Shown: piece by piece, positions 1-10,788 of the stretch
How the letters are laid out: the number at the start of each line of letters is the position of its first letter
Numbering within the stretch: position 1 is the first letter of the stretch
From: Karstenula rhodostoma CBS 690.94
Taxonomy: Eukaryota > Ascomycota > Dothideomycetes > Pleosporales > Didymosphaeriaceae
Reading direction: 5' to 3'
Length of the DNA stretch: 64,000 nucleotides
NCBI GenBank assembly: GCA_010093485.1
Contig: MU001505.1
Span: 275,375 to 339,374, forward strand
Position numbers and translations under genes: made by a program
Notes under the pieces: generated by a model
What the model saw: the letters and a program-made list of their open reading frames with translations, nothing else
Database searches by the model: none
What the model was told of the DNA's origin: nothing

Positions 1-1
1 G

Positions 2-418
2 GACATTGGGCACGCCGCAGCAGCCACAGCGTTCGCGAGTCAAAGAAACGGCTTAAACTACGCGAATCTCGATTCGAACGGTGGGGGGAAGTACACCGTG
101 AAGACGGCTAGGGCGCCGCGGTATATGGGGGCGAATATCATACCGCTGAAGGCGTCGGCGTCGGCGGGGACAGTGAAGGTGGCGATTACGGCAAGCACGA
201 GTACGTATGCTGCCACACTGGTGGTGAAGGGGGGTGGTGGCACGCGGTATGTGGATGTTGTTAATGGAAATGCGAGCGTGGCGCTGGCGAGTGGGGAGGA
301 GGTTAGTCTCGTGGTGGCGAACACGCCGGCGTTGGTGCTATATGATCCGTTCAGTATTCCGACAGAGTTGAACAAGGGCTTGACATATTCTGTGCAGATT
401 ACAGGGGCTACTGTATGA
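2..418 (+). CDS. C-terminal end of a secreted DUF6055-like protein (partial)
   Basis: The frame is open from base 2 to the TGA at 416-418, giving the last 138 residues of a protein whose start lies outside the window. The visible part is small-residue rich, with alternating beta-strand-like stretches and the ending YDPFSIPTELNKGL then ITGATV. That ending resembles the C-terminus of fungal extracellular 'dockerin type 1'/DUF6055 proteins; this is recognition from memory and was not searched. Function in that family is unknown. The gene converges on the phosphatase gene with 261 bp between the stop codons. GC is high (GGG/GCG codons), like the conserved block and unlike the sparse islands. An upstream intron cannot be excluded because only the terminal exon is visible. 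Confidence 0.6.
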   Translation, partial: DIGHAAAATAFASQRNGLNYANLDSNGGGKYTVKTARAPRYMGANIIPLKASASAGTVKVAITASTSTYAATLVVKGGGGTRYVDVVNGNASVALASGEEVSLVVANTPALVLYDPFSIPTELNKGLTYSVQITGATV

Positions 419-679
419 TAGAGCGGGTATTGGGATGCGAGAATGGAACTTGTGTGATGGAATGTATCTGTTTGATGGGAAATTGTATTTAACTAGTTAA
501 AAGCTTACAGCGAGATACAGATCGAAACCGCGTTGAGAATACGGTTTGTCCTCCACCAAATCTGCATTTCGTAACGCCGTGAGCCTAGATCGTGAACACG
601 ATGAACCAGAAACGCCATGCTCGACGCAATGCCTGCTAAGGATGCTAGAAAGTGGTCTTGGTATCTGTTTGCGCTACTT

Positions 680-2555
680 TTATAGCTTAGCTTTGGCTTC
701 AGGCCCCGGAGCGCTTGCTTCCTTGTTCAAAGTGACGTTACCATTGGCCGGGCTGTCACCAAAGAAAATGACTTCGACAGTCAGATCATCCCTGTTATCG
801 TTAGCGAGTTGTCATCGTTTTGATATCATATCTTCATACCTGTATCGCCTAGAGAAAGGACTCGGCAATGTCAGAAGAGCAGACAGCTGATCCTGGTCTT
901 TACCGCCAAGTGCATTTCGGACAAGATGCGTAGCCGCATTCTTATCTTCAACGACAAAACGCTCGTTCATAGACGTCTTCGTGCCCCATTGCTGCTGTCG
1001 GATCGGTGCCCGTTGGCCCTCCTGCTTCGAAGAGCTCTTGTCCTCCACAGGCAGACCCTTCTGGCCACCCGTCCAGCTCTTCAACCATGATTGAGTTTGG
1101 GAGTTTTGGCTGCCATTCGATCCACCTTGGGCATCCAACCACTGTCCAACAAGTCCGACGACTTCTTCGTTGGTCAGCATTTCCCACAGACCGTCGGTAG
1201 CCATAACCACAAAGTCACCCTTCTCAGGTTCTACTTTCGTGGTCGTAATAATGGGTTCTGCGGTGACATAAGGAGGTGTTTTCAAAAGTGAGTTGGCACT
1301 ACGAGCAAAGTAAGACTTCTTCAACTCTTGAGTAGTTTGGAGTGACCATTTGTAAGAAGCGTCGCCAAAAGCACGAGACGGCTCGAGACCACCCAAAATA
1401 CGGCCATTCCTGACCACATTGGGCTCTCCTGGATGTTCTGCGCGTAACCGCTCGGCTTCACTGACAGTGCCACCGGTCTGGTCTTCTGAGAGAGGCGAGG
1501 CAGTCCATTTGCCATTAGAGCCACGACGTCCCAGTACAGCACGGGAGTCACCGGTGCATGCAACCCTCAGCAGCTTTGACCTGCTGTCGTAGAACGAAAG
1601 CAAAGCGCATGATCCAGACAGTGCAGGCGCCAAGAGCTCAGCAGCGGCAACCTTGGACTGAGCCTTCTTGAGCTTCTTCACTGACTCATGAACAATCTCA
1701 TCGTCCAGGCGCACGAAGCCAGTCTTGATAGCCTTGTCAACGGCCTCCGGGGTCGGGAAGCGGAGCTCAGGATCCTGGAGTGCGGAGGTGTAGGTCGTGT
1801 TGAGTTCGCGTGCGACGAAGGAAATGAGCGTCTGGCGGAGCTTTGCCGATGTTACCCAGCCGCTGTCAATTTGTTAGCCGGGACATTTCATATGACAGGC
1901 AGAGTATGCACCTGTGACCGTCAAAGACACCCCAGAACATCCAGTCTGTGGATGAAGAGCCATTATCCGCGGCTACAAGATTCTGTGGCACCTCAATGAT
2001 CTTCTCTGCATGGTCGTCCTCTATGGGATCGTTGCTAGGGATCTGCACGACATCGTAGCGAACCACGCCCTGGCCTCTTCCGACGAACCACGACTCCTCA
2101 GTCTTCCTCAGCTTCGCAGTGGTCTGCTCGGGCGTGAGCATCTCGATGACCTTGCGGCCGAGATCGTCGGTGTCTTTGGACAGCGGAGCGTCCCCGGAGA
2201 TGGTGCCGGTATACAGCGATCCGACCTGGTCTACCACCAGTGCCCTGCGTGTTGTCTCGGCAGCAGCGTCGGTGGTGATGCTGCGGATCTGGTCTGCGGT
2301 CGTCGTGACACCGGACGGCTGGTGGCCACGATACCAGTAGTAGGCACTTGAGGCGACACCGGCAGCGACCACAGCACCCACGGTGCCTCGGAGCTGCATC
2401 GACGACGTGAGCAGGGCAGTTGAGGGACGCTGGCGCGACAGATAGCGCTGGCCTAGGGCATTGTTTGGCGCGAAGGAGACCTGACGGCTGCGGGTAACCT
2501 TGCGCAGGGTTGGGCGACGGGCGGAACGGAGGGCTTGAATAGCCGCCCGACGCAT
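680..2555 (-). CDS. PTC5: Mitochondrial PP2C-type protein phosphatase (Ptc5 / pyruvate dehydrogenase phosphatase-like)
   Basis: Three exons (2555-1912, 1862-840, 791-680) encode 592 residues; introns are 49 and 48 bp. The ATG at 2555 was chosen because it opens an arginine-rich, acid-poor presequence (MRRAAIQALRSARR...) expected for mitochondrial import; the open frame upstream has only a non-ATG start. A hydrophobic stretch (GAVVAAGVASSAYYWY) follows near residue 70. PP2C motifs appear in order: WGVFDGH at about residue 214, split by intron 1 right after DGH, then SGSCALL, CTGDSRAV, DQTGGTVSEA, GGLEPSRAFGD, VMATDGLWE and the last metal-binding stretch RDDLTVEVIFFGD in exon 3. All metal-coordinating aspartates visible in PP2C enzymes are kept. 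In yeast, Ptc5 dephosphorylates pyruvate dehydrogenase E1alpha in mitochondria; the same role is inferred. The gene shares a 232-bp upstream region with RQC1. Confidence 0.88.
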
Positions 2556-2787
2556 TTGCAGAAGCCAAAGGGGCGGATGGTGTGAAAGGAAGGAAAGGAG
2601 TGTCTGGACGACAACGACGACGATCCAAGAGCCGCGGGTTCGGTTGCGCCTTCCCGTGCTGTAGCGGCGCGCACGGGCCGCGCCTTCCAATCGCGCCTCA
2701 GCCTTACAAACGGAAAACTGGAGCCCTTTAGTACCCAACCAGCAACGTCACAACGCCACGCTCGCTTTGCGAAAACCACCCACCAAA
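2556..2787. promoter_or_regulatory. Shared upstream region of PTC5-type phosphatase and RQC1
   Basis: This 232-bp stretch lies between the two ATG codons of a head-to-head gene pair, so it must contain both 5' leaders and the core promoters. No TATA box was seen. Co-expression is possible but not shown. Confidence 0.5.
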
Positions 2788-4845
2788 ATGTCCTCACGAG
2801 CGTTGCGACGAGCCCAGCGCGAGCTGGAAGAGAAAAAACAGTTGGAGCAGCTGGAGCAAGAAAATGGCAGCGAAGAAGAGTCGGAAGATGAACATGAGCC
2901 CGCACTTGCACCAAAGCCAGCAGCGAAACCCAGCTTATTTGCCATGTTGGGCGATGCTGGAGACGACGTCGACGACGACGATGAGCAAGACGACGTAGAA
3001 GAGGAGGAGAAGTCCGCAAACTCGCTAGAAAAAGAAGAAGTTCAAATCACCGCGGCCAAACCGTCCAAGAAGGGAAAGAAGAAGAAAAAGAAGGGCAAAG
3101 GCAAAAACAACACGCCAGCGCCCAAGCAAACGCCCACGAAAACGGAAACCGTTCCAGGGCTGGACGAAATCGATCAGGCTCTTCTTGCACTGAACCTCAG
3201 CTCGGGCGCAAAGTCAAGTAGTGACGACCAGCCCACGTCAGCGACCAGTGGGGAGATGCAACAATTGTTCTCTGCCCTATCTATTGATACCACACATCTG
3301 CATGCCGCAAACGAGATGCGCAAACTCTTCGGCCGCGCAGCCGTGCAAGGAAATGACGAAGATGAGCCGCGAGCGAGGAATCGACGTCAGCAGGGTGGGA
3401 TAGCGGCGGCAGCCGCTGGTCGCAATCAACCTGGAGGTCGTAATCTGGCTTCGCTAGGGTTGCGTCGCAACATTTTTATCCAAGGAAAAGAGGAGTGGCC
3501 ACGGGCAACATTGGGCGGCCTTGGTATGGAAGTTGTTGAAAAACGGGACGATGGCACTGTGGAATACCGCTTTGTCCACAATAATTCGTATCAGGCTGTC
3601 CAGCAGCAATTCGAGACTTGCGTCGCATCCATGGACCCTGAGCGCATGGTTCAGCTCATGCACTTTAATCCCTATCACATCTCCACCCTACTCCAAGTCT
3701 CCGAGATCGCTAAGCAGCAGCGAGATAATGCGACATCGGGTGAGCTGCTAGAACGCGCACTATTTGCTTTCGGTCGAGCAGTGCATTCCACATTTGCCCA
3801 CAACCTCTCCCAAGGAAAAGCCCGTCTCGACTTCCGCCGCCCTGAGAACCGCGAATTCTGGCTGGCAGTATGGCGCTACATCGCCACCCTGGGCATTCGA
3901 GCCACCTGGCGCACAGCTTTCGAATGGGCGAAGCTCCTCATCAGCCTTTCCCCTGAGGACGATCCATATTGTATGCGCCTTATCATCGACCAACTAGCTC
4001 TTCGTGGCCGGGAACCCCAAGCGCTCGTCGACTTGGTAGAAGCCGACCATCTCGAACGTGCCTGGAAAATACCGCCAAACCTCGCATTTTCGGTCGCAAT
4101 CGCCCACGACCGACTTAAGAACCCTACAAAAGCGCGCACAGCGCTCCGCTCAGCCATCAAGGAGTACCCCTGGATAGCGTCTCGTATCTGCAAGGAGCTC
4201 GACATCTCGCCCATACCAAAGTCCGTATGGGGCAAGGAACCGAACGGTGACCACCAAGAGCTGCTCACCCAGCTCTACGTCCCGCAAGCGAAGGACCTGT
4301 GGAATACTACAGAGGGGACGACCTTGCTCGTCGAAGTATGCTATTCCATCGACGAGCCGCTCGGCGCAGGCGAGGACCCCTACTGGCTCGCCCCCATCAA
4401 CGAAACCGACCTCGCGCGGCACATCATCCTCTCCGACTCTCCGCCCCTTCTCGCTCTTCTCGACCCTGCCGTTAAGAACAAATACACGTCCACCTCGGAT
4501 CCTCTTCCCCCGGATGACGAACTCCGTTCTTACTCCGCCTCCGCTGGCACTACCGCTCCCATGGCCGCTCTCGGACGCACAGACGCACTCTCCGAACTCG
4601 AGTCTCTGAGACAGTACTTCCAGAACGTAGACCTAGGAGGGCTGATGAATGGGAATGCGGACATGACAGAGCAGGACTTGCTGGATGCGCTGGAACGCGC
4701 GGGCACGACGTATGCCGAGTTTCGGCGTAACACGGAGAGGGTGCAGGCGATTAGGCAGCGGTTGCAGGATCTGGGTGTGCAGGTTATTTTCGAGGGACAG
4801 GGACAGGGTCGGGATGACGAGGGGGGCTCGGATACGGATGGGTGA
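2788..4845 (+). CDS. RQC1: Ribosome quality control complex subunit Rqc1/TCF25 family
   Basis: A single exon of 685 residues. The ATG at 2788 (MSSRALRRAQRELEEKKQ) is the first in frame; seven further upstream codons have no ATG. The N-terminus is charged and low-complexity, with an acidic run near residues 55-85 followed by a lysine-rich patch (KKGKKKKKKGKGK). The conserved TCF25 region follows: IFIQGKEEWPRA, MEVVEKRDDGTVEYRFVH, FNPYHISTLLQVSEI, then RALFAFGRAVH and AWRYIA-type helical repeats. In yeast, Rqc1 joins Ltn1, Rqc2 and Cdc48 on stalled 60S subunits and promotes ubiquitin chain formation on the nascent chain. Length and order fit the family. The C-terminus ends in a Gly/Gln/Asp-rich tail. 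It is divergent with the phosphatase gene. Confidence 0.9.
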   Translation: MSSRALRRAQRELEEKKQLEQLEQENGSEEESEDEHEPALAPKPAAKPSLFAMLGDAGDDVDDDDEQDDVEEEEKSANSLEKEEVQITAAKPSKKGKKKKKKGKGKNNTPAPKQTPTKTETVPGLDEIDQALLALNLSSGAKSSSDDQPTSATSGEMQQLFSALSIDTTHLHAANEMRKLFGRAAVQGNDEDEPRARNRRQQGGIAAAAAGRNQPGGRNLASLGLRRNIFIQGKEEWPRATLGGLGMEVVEKRDDGTVEYRFVHNNSYQAVQQQFETCVASMDPERMVQLMHFNPYHISTLLQVSEIAKQQRDNATSGELLERALFAFGRAVHSTFAHNLSQGKARLDFRRPENREFWLAVWRYIATLGIRATWRTAFEWAKLLISLSPEDDPYCMRLIIDQLALRGREPQALVDLVEADHLERAWKIPPNLAFSVAIAHDRLKNPTKARTALRSAIKEYPWIASRICKELDISPIPKSVWGKEPNGDHQELLTQLYVPQAKDLWNTTEGTTLLVEVCYSIDEPLGAGEDPYWLAPINETDLARHIILSDSPPLLALLDPAVKNKYTSTSDPLPPDDELRSYSASAGTTAPMAALGRTDALSELESLRQYFQNVDLGGLMNGNADMTEQDLLDALERAGTTYAEFRRNTERVQAIRQRLQDLGVQVIFEGQGQGRDDEGGSDTDG

Positions 4846-5195
4846 GGTGGTGATGGGAGTGTGGATGTAGTTGGACAGACGGATGCTTGGTGTGGGGTTG
4901 GACGCTTGGTCCGACTTTGCTTTGAGGGTTCTACTGTAGAAGTTGAATGATACACTGCTTCCAACTATACGTGCATACTTGGAAGTTTCGTAAATCTGAA
5001 ATAGCCCACCCACCCGTGTCTTACAAAAGTGAATACATTCAGTCACAGAAGATCGTTGGATTGCATCCTCTGGGTCGTCCATCGTGGTCGTGGAGATACC
5101 CGGGCACGAAAAAATTGCGGATCCAAAACTGCAGGCGCGGAACGAGACAGCGCGGGAGCTTGCGAAGGGGATTAAAGGTGGGTTGTTGCTGGGGG

Positions 5196-5300
5196 TACGA
5201 TGATGTGTTCCGGTACTGCAGTATTGAAGGATAGAGACGCGTTCGCGAGGAGGATAGGGATTAGAAGGTGGCGATTATTGAGAGATTTCAGGTGTGGAGG
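5196..5300 (+). repeat. Diverged dispersed repeat, copy A
   Basis: The block starting TACGATGATGTGTTCCGGTA matches, with substitutions and small gaps, the block at 52890-52985. Shared words are TACGATGAT.TGTTCC.GTACT, then GCG.TCGCG, GGATT.AAAGGT.GCGATTAT and AGGTGT. Copy B shows several G-to-A and C-to-T differences. It is noncoding in both places. Confidence 0.55.
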
Positions 5301-7982
5301 TGTAGGATGGTGGATGGGTGGGGATTTTATTGTTACTTGGGATGATGATTTTCTGATTGTTGACACGAATCAAATGTGATACTTCGCGCGCTTTTGCAAG
5401 CCGCGGCTGTTAACACGAATCATAAGGTGGAGTTTTGTAAAGCAGTAGGAAAATATGGACTGCCGCCTAAAAGATTTGGGATTATGTGGTGGAAGAAGTG
5501 CGTACTTTAGTTGTCACCTTTTCAAACGCGTCGTCTCATATTTAGTGATGCAAGCCTAGGTTGTACCGTGCAAATCTGGATATGTACATGAATTCCGAGT
5601 TCTTCTCATACATTTCGGTCGTCGCCTTTTACAAACATACAACCCAGTGCATATTGCACAATCTGAATACTTCTTGCGGTTCCTGCACGCTCGGGCTCGG
5701 AGTGCGAGGCGTGCATTGTGACATGGTGTTACCCTGAAAGACGCTCCCTCCGCCAGGGGGTACTAGCCGAAAGTCCCTTTCGAACCGCTCGGCAAGCCGC
5801 TAATTGCTACAAATTTGGCAGTTGCAATCGTTACAAGGCGATACTCATCGAGGTTGTTGGATGTACGATCTGCAATCCACCAATGCCAAAAGATCCGCTT
5901 TTGAGCCGGCCAGCGACTATGACAGATTCGTTATGGTTCAGCATCCTGTCTTGGAAGTTAGCTCAACGACACCTCGTCGCATTGCTACAGAGTGCTCCGT
6001 TCATGCCTGGATACGACCTACATTGCCAATCTCCGCGTAATTATCCCTCTCCGCGATCCCGCGTGTAGGTACGTCTTTAAGGTCGCGACGCCTCGAGCCT
6101 TAGCGTCGATAAGTATCGTTTGCGTACCACCATCGGGTAGCGACAGGTCGTCCCCGATCATTTTGGCATGTTGTGCAACAATCGTGTCGACTACACGCAA
6201 AGAAGATCCGATATTTGTCTCTTTCATTCCGCAATCACCTCACACTGCCACCAGCTCCCTAGCACCCTCCGCTGGGTGTGTTCGAGACTCGTTTAACCAA
6301 AATCTTTCTGCTACCGTATCCATGACGGCAGAGGTCCCTGAGGGCGCCACGCTTGCTCAGTGATGCGAAGTATACGCGGAGGTCTAGTCGCTGCATGAGG
6401 CATCCCTCAGGCTGTGTGCAGAGGTACGTGACGTTACGCGGTGATTGTATACAGGTTAGATGGCTCGAAAGCGCCCTCGATGAGTAAAAGTAAGCCTTTG
6501 TTCTGGTTTCGCAATGCTCGAGAAGGTGTCGATACCATAGAAAGAGGCGGAAATGCACAGCATCGCTGTATCGCGTACGTATGGCTTGGACATACAATGT
6601 GAAGGGGGGGCTATTGCCGCGCTGCGCGACATAATCGAGTCCAATACCCATTGACAACACTCCGAACAGAATCCATCTGCTCTGTGACGTGCAAGTCTAG
6701 ATAATAATGGGTGATGGAAAGAGCTTTGCGAAGAAGAGGGTACGATTACAAGAGCAGAACGTTTGCGTGGGTCAAATGCAAGCAATAGACCGAAGGCAGC
6801 AGTCATCGATGGGATGGTGCTCGAAAAAATATCGCACGCGAATACGACATACAGCAGCAGCCACTCGGTTATGATTCTACGCGCCCGCCCCCCGTATGCG
6901 TCCCCGACCGCACCGGTGCCGGGACTTGCTCATGCACTCGTCTGCGCTCCCGCCAGGCTAGCAACTGGCGCAGGGCATTATGCTGCGCAGTTAAATCCCG
7001 GACAGCAGAGTGCTATCAGGATTTCCTGCCTCTCAGGTGTTGTCCTAATGTAGTTGCGACGACGGCAAAGACAGCCTCTACAAGCACGGAAGTGTACAAC
7101 TACTGGTTCGCTATGGTGAATCAGGACTTGAGCGATGCACACATGCATGGAATCATCAGCCTTCGGCACTCATCGCTGAGCGCCCGATCCGAGCTCCTTT
7201 TGTGCCACTGCCGTTCGTCTCAGCTAGTGACCTATTACACTTGCTAAAGCCTCGCCCGCCGTTAGCACTCTCGATCTCCATGGCTGAGAGCATAGAAACG
7301 TTCCGCTGATCAACAGTTTAGCTGCACATGACAGTTCGCCTAAAGCTTGCTCTGTCCTGGGACTTGGGATTATTAAGGGGGACCCAAGAGCTTTGCGAGT
7401 GTCAACCGCACCTGTACGATAGCAAGAGTGAGCTCATTCCTTTCAGAGAGTGAGGAAACAGACGAATCGTGCGCGATGCTGCGTAGCCCGGGCCAAGGAG
7501 AGTTTCGTACGTCCTAGTTGCGGGTTTCTCACCGCCAAACACAAACAGCATGGAAAATCACGCTCAAACTAGTTGGAGACACTATCAACATGTGAATAGT
7601 GGGCCAGGCGGTGTCGGCCGCTGCTGCCGCGTCGTGTCGTGTCAAATGCATACCCGCAAACGCATGCACGCCCAGGTGTTACACGCAGTCATCACTGGCA
7701 CGTTTTGGTTGCTGAAAGAGCCGCATCCAAATGAGATCAATCATATCGATTCTCTTCTTGGATGCAACCTGTAAAGCTTTCGACTGACAGTTGTGGTGGT
7801 GGGCGAGTCGTTGCAACAAACATACGTTCCGTTTCTGCCGTACGCGGCCTAGCAGCCCCTAGTCGTCGCCTTATAATCCAGCAACCCTCCCCACTCTCCA
7901 TTACGCCCCGGGTTCCTCTCCAAATCCTGACCACCCAACTGCGGACGTCGCTCTCACCGACAACCACAGCGCCGCCCTGCTC

Positions 7983-8127
7983 GGCTCTTGACTTACTTTC
8001 TACTGCTCGCACTCTCGCTATTCAGACAATCTACGATTATAATCGTCCGGCCCCCCATACCGCCACCCTCCTCCGTGCGTGACGTACTTTCTACTTCTCG
8101 CGCCCCTCGCTATTCGGAAACTCTACA
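7983..8127 (+). repeat. Imperfect direct duplication upstream of the retropepsin-like gene
   Basis: Two blocks 92 bp apart (about 7983-8034 and 8075-8127) share the order TACTTTCTACT.CTCGC, CTCGCTATTC.GA and TCTAC with scattered changes. Between them lies a perfect 14-bp palindrome, ACGATTATAATCGT. The duplication is about 400 bp before the ATG at 8529, so it may be promoter or leader. Confidence 0.5.
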
Positions 8128-8528
8128 TCCGGACGCGCCTGGACCTCCACGGCGCTCGAACGATCACTATCACGTGGTATGCATCACTTCCTAGCTTGCC
8201 CTTGCAACGCCTGCGACGTCCAAGGGCCGCAGACCCCGCACAATCGGCCAGCAGAGCGCGTATTCCAGATCGCGAAGAATTGAAACAATCGAGTATCGTA
8301 AGCCAGCACTGTCGCGGAGCCAATAGTCTTCTATCGCGAACAGAAGTGAGGTCCAGGGCAGTGTCGTTATCTCCTGCGCGATTCTCTGTCGACATCTGTC
8401 CGCTGTACGACTTATCACACCTTCCACCTTCCAGGGCTTCGGTCAAATCGTTCTGGAATCTTTTTGAGCGGCGGTTAGGTTCAATTGACTGCATCAGTAG
8501 CTCGATCTCCGCCCCTACTTCGCTCAAT

Positions 8529-9832
8529 ATGGGTGACCGTCGCCGTCACGCCCAGTGCGAAGAGCAGCTGCGACTTTGGGAGAACGCCGGAATGTCTCAC
8601 GAAAGTATGTGTGGCGAAACTTACTTCATGTCCACTGCCGGCCTTATACCAACGGAAGATTGTGACGAGATGTTGCGAATGCTTCAACTCAGGTCCAGCA
8701 CAGCCTCTAGTGAATATAGGCCATGTCCCACAGCTGAGAGTACTCTGACAGGACAATCTTGTAGGTGGCTTGCAGCACTCATGCTGTTCTGCTCTGTTTA
8801 ATATTCGGCGTCGCGTCATCCAGCTAACTGTTGTTAGATCTGCAAACGAGAGCCAACGTCGGCTCGCAGACCGTCCTTGATGTACGCGTGCGTTCACCGA
8901 CGGAGGCCTCAGGTTGTGAACAGATCCAAAACGGAGCGTTCAATGTCTCTAGTCCGCCAACCTCCACTGCGGCCAGGTTGAATCCAATGACCCCCGGGCC
9001 TTGGCTAAGGCGATGCCTTGGAAAGCTCATCCCAACTATCTCCAGATCTCCTCGGAACCTTACTCGGAACAAGTTCCTCCTGCATATTACGGTCGAAAGA
9101 CCTGACGGAACCATAGAGCCCGGCATGGCATTGTTCGACACTGGTTCGGACTACACCATACTAGGACCCAGACTTGTGCAATTCTTCTACCCAAATCTAG
9201 ATACCCGTCGCGCCACACTCTTGGCCAAAACGGAAGGAGGCGGCCGTATAAGGACACTTGGGGCGAAGGATGTTCGATGGAGCTGCCTGGACACGCGATT
9301 CCGTCCGAAATTCGAGACTTCGATGTTCCACATGTCGGTAGACGAGCTGTCTGTCGATGCCATTATCGGATGGCGACTTCTCCTCGAGCTGGGTCTTGTG
9401 AGTTTGAATATGCCTGGTCACGTCAGTATGATCAGCCAGCCTCCAGACGTGGATCGTACGTCAATAAACCCTGAGGTGTCTTACGGTACTGATATCAGTC
9501 TAGGTACTACTGCGACGCGTGTGCAGGCCGCCGCCGATGCGAGGCGACAGGCGGAGAACGATGAAATGAGGAGGGATGAACTGAACAGAAACTACGAAGT
9601 AAGTGACTCCCAGAGTGGCAATATTTGATTCTCTTCTAAGCCATGCCAGCAACAACGTAGGACCCATGCTCAAAATCAAGCGATTCGGTATGCGAATGAC
9701 TATGCCGACGAGCATCGAGCCCTCCATGGCGAAACGGGACTGCAACAAGCATGCCAAGCCAAGTATTCGAAGGCCTACCGGCAGATCTACGATGCCTACC
9801 CTCAGTACTACCCTCGAAGCGTCATGCAATAG
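8529..9832 (+). CDS. Orphan protein with a retropepsin-like aspartic protease domain
   Basis: Three exons (8529-8760, 8838-9598, 9641-9832) join in frame to 394 residues. Intron 1 (77 bp) has a CTAAC branch site next to its acceptor; intron 2 is only 42 bp. The central region reads like a single-domain retropepsin: FDTGSDYTILG with the catalytic Asp at residue 178, and the second hydrophobic-hydrophobic-Gly motif AIIGWRLLLELGL with IIG at 253-255. Retropepsins act as homodimers, one DTG per chain, and this chain has exactly one. No integrase, reverse transcriptase or gag-like zinc knuckle lies nearby, so this is not an intact retroelement. The last 100 residues are charged and Gln/Tyr-rich (QAAADARRQAENDEMRR), suggesting a coiled coil. 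Substrate unknown. The start is inferred from the ATG in frame with exon 2; an additional upstream exon is possible. Confidence 0.62.
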
Positions 9833-10788
9833 TCCTTCTGGTTTTTAATTTTCATGTTTTCTTGTTTCCAGGGTGATATTCATACCCACACGGCGCATGA
9901 TCTCTTTGTGCCAACAAAAGATCTCACGGTGGAGACACGGCCTCCATCACATCATCTTTCTTTCCGTTGTGCATACAATGGTCATGGACTGCTAGCCAAC
10001 ACCGTGATCGGCGTCTTCTTGGTTTCTGCCGTCATCGAATGTTATTGGTTGGGTAATGGGTCGATGGTGACGATGGATATGAGCGCCGTCTTGGTTTCCA
10101 CGGGTATCCGATAGCGTTCAAAAAGAGGTTTGCGCGGGTCATGGTGGAGGGTCGATGATGCATCTGGGAACGCATTGTAAAATTCTTAGTGTCCTGGTTT
10201 TCGTAATCATTCGGAATTATGTTCGCATACCTCGGGTAACGATCTGGGCGTTTGGAGCCGCTCTAAAAGTTACGATAGGTAGAGGATAGCATCGCATAAG
10301 GTGTATCGATTTAGTGCAGACTGTAGAAGAATTCATGAAATCTTCATCTAAACTTTCTCATGTAGAATGAAAGTTGTAGTGTTCTGGTAGTCAAGAGGAA
10401 GTCTGATGGCGGGTCAGCGAAAGTGAGGAGGCCGTCTTTCACAGAGGCCAACCTTCCGCTTAAGCGTACTAGTTGCGATAGATGTCTTCCCCTGCTCATG
10501 TCAGCCACCTAATCATCGGATGTGTCATGCCGACGGTCAACGCAGTCATGGTGCTCCGCCTCGGGCGGCAAATCCGCTCCTACATCCAATAGAGAGGTTT
10601 GCACTTAGCCAATATATAACACTAGCGTACACAATTCATACCACCTAAATCTCCCTAAAAGTAGTTTCTTTCTTCCCGTATCGCGAAATGAATGTTACTG
10701 GTCGATGTGATGACTAGTGCGTGTGCACTTGTAATGTTGGCCTCTCCGAAGCCGAGTCGTCAACAACCTTCCGCGCATCCAGCCCCGG
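9833..10788. other. Intergenic stretch, no supported gene
   Basis: It lies between the convergent ends of the retropepsin-like gene and the DUF6594 gene. A small ATG frame at 9854-10114 (86 codons) is present but has no motif and no intron support, so I do not call it. Nothing else was recognised. Confidence 0.45.

Larger units (their letters stand above)
4846..8528. other. Gene-poor stretch with no supported gene
   Basis: After the RQC1 3' region I see no convincing gene for about 3.7 kb. Open frames are short and lack recognisable motifs. One minus-strand frame at 6018-6227 has protein-like composition but no start context or joining exons. The stretch contains a dispersed repeat copy (5196-5300) and, next to the following gene, an imperfect duplication (7983-8127). 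No tRNA B-box match (GGTTCGANTCC) was found by eye. Confidence 0.5.

Noticed and set aside
6018..6227. Minus-strand frame with protein-like composition (TIVAQHAKMIGDDLSLPDGG)
   Set aside because: Sixty-nine codons, no joining exons and no family recognised. Kept only as a note in the region description.
8529..9832. Reading the retropepsin-like gene as a fragment of an LTR retrotransposon pol
   Set aside because: No reverse transcriptase, RNase H, integrase or long terminal repeats were seen within several kb, and the gene has two well-formed introns.
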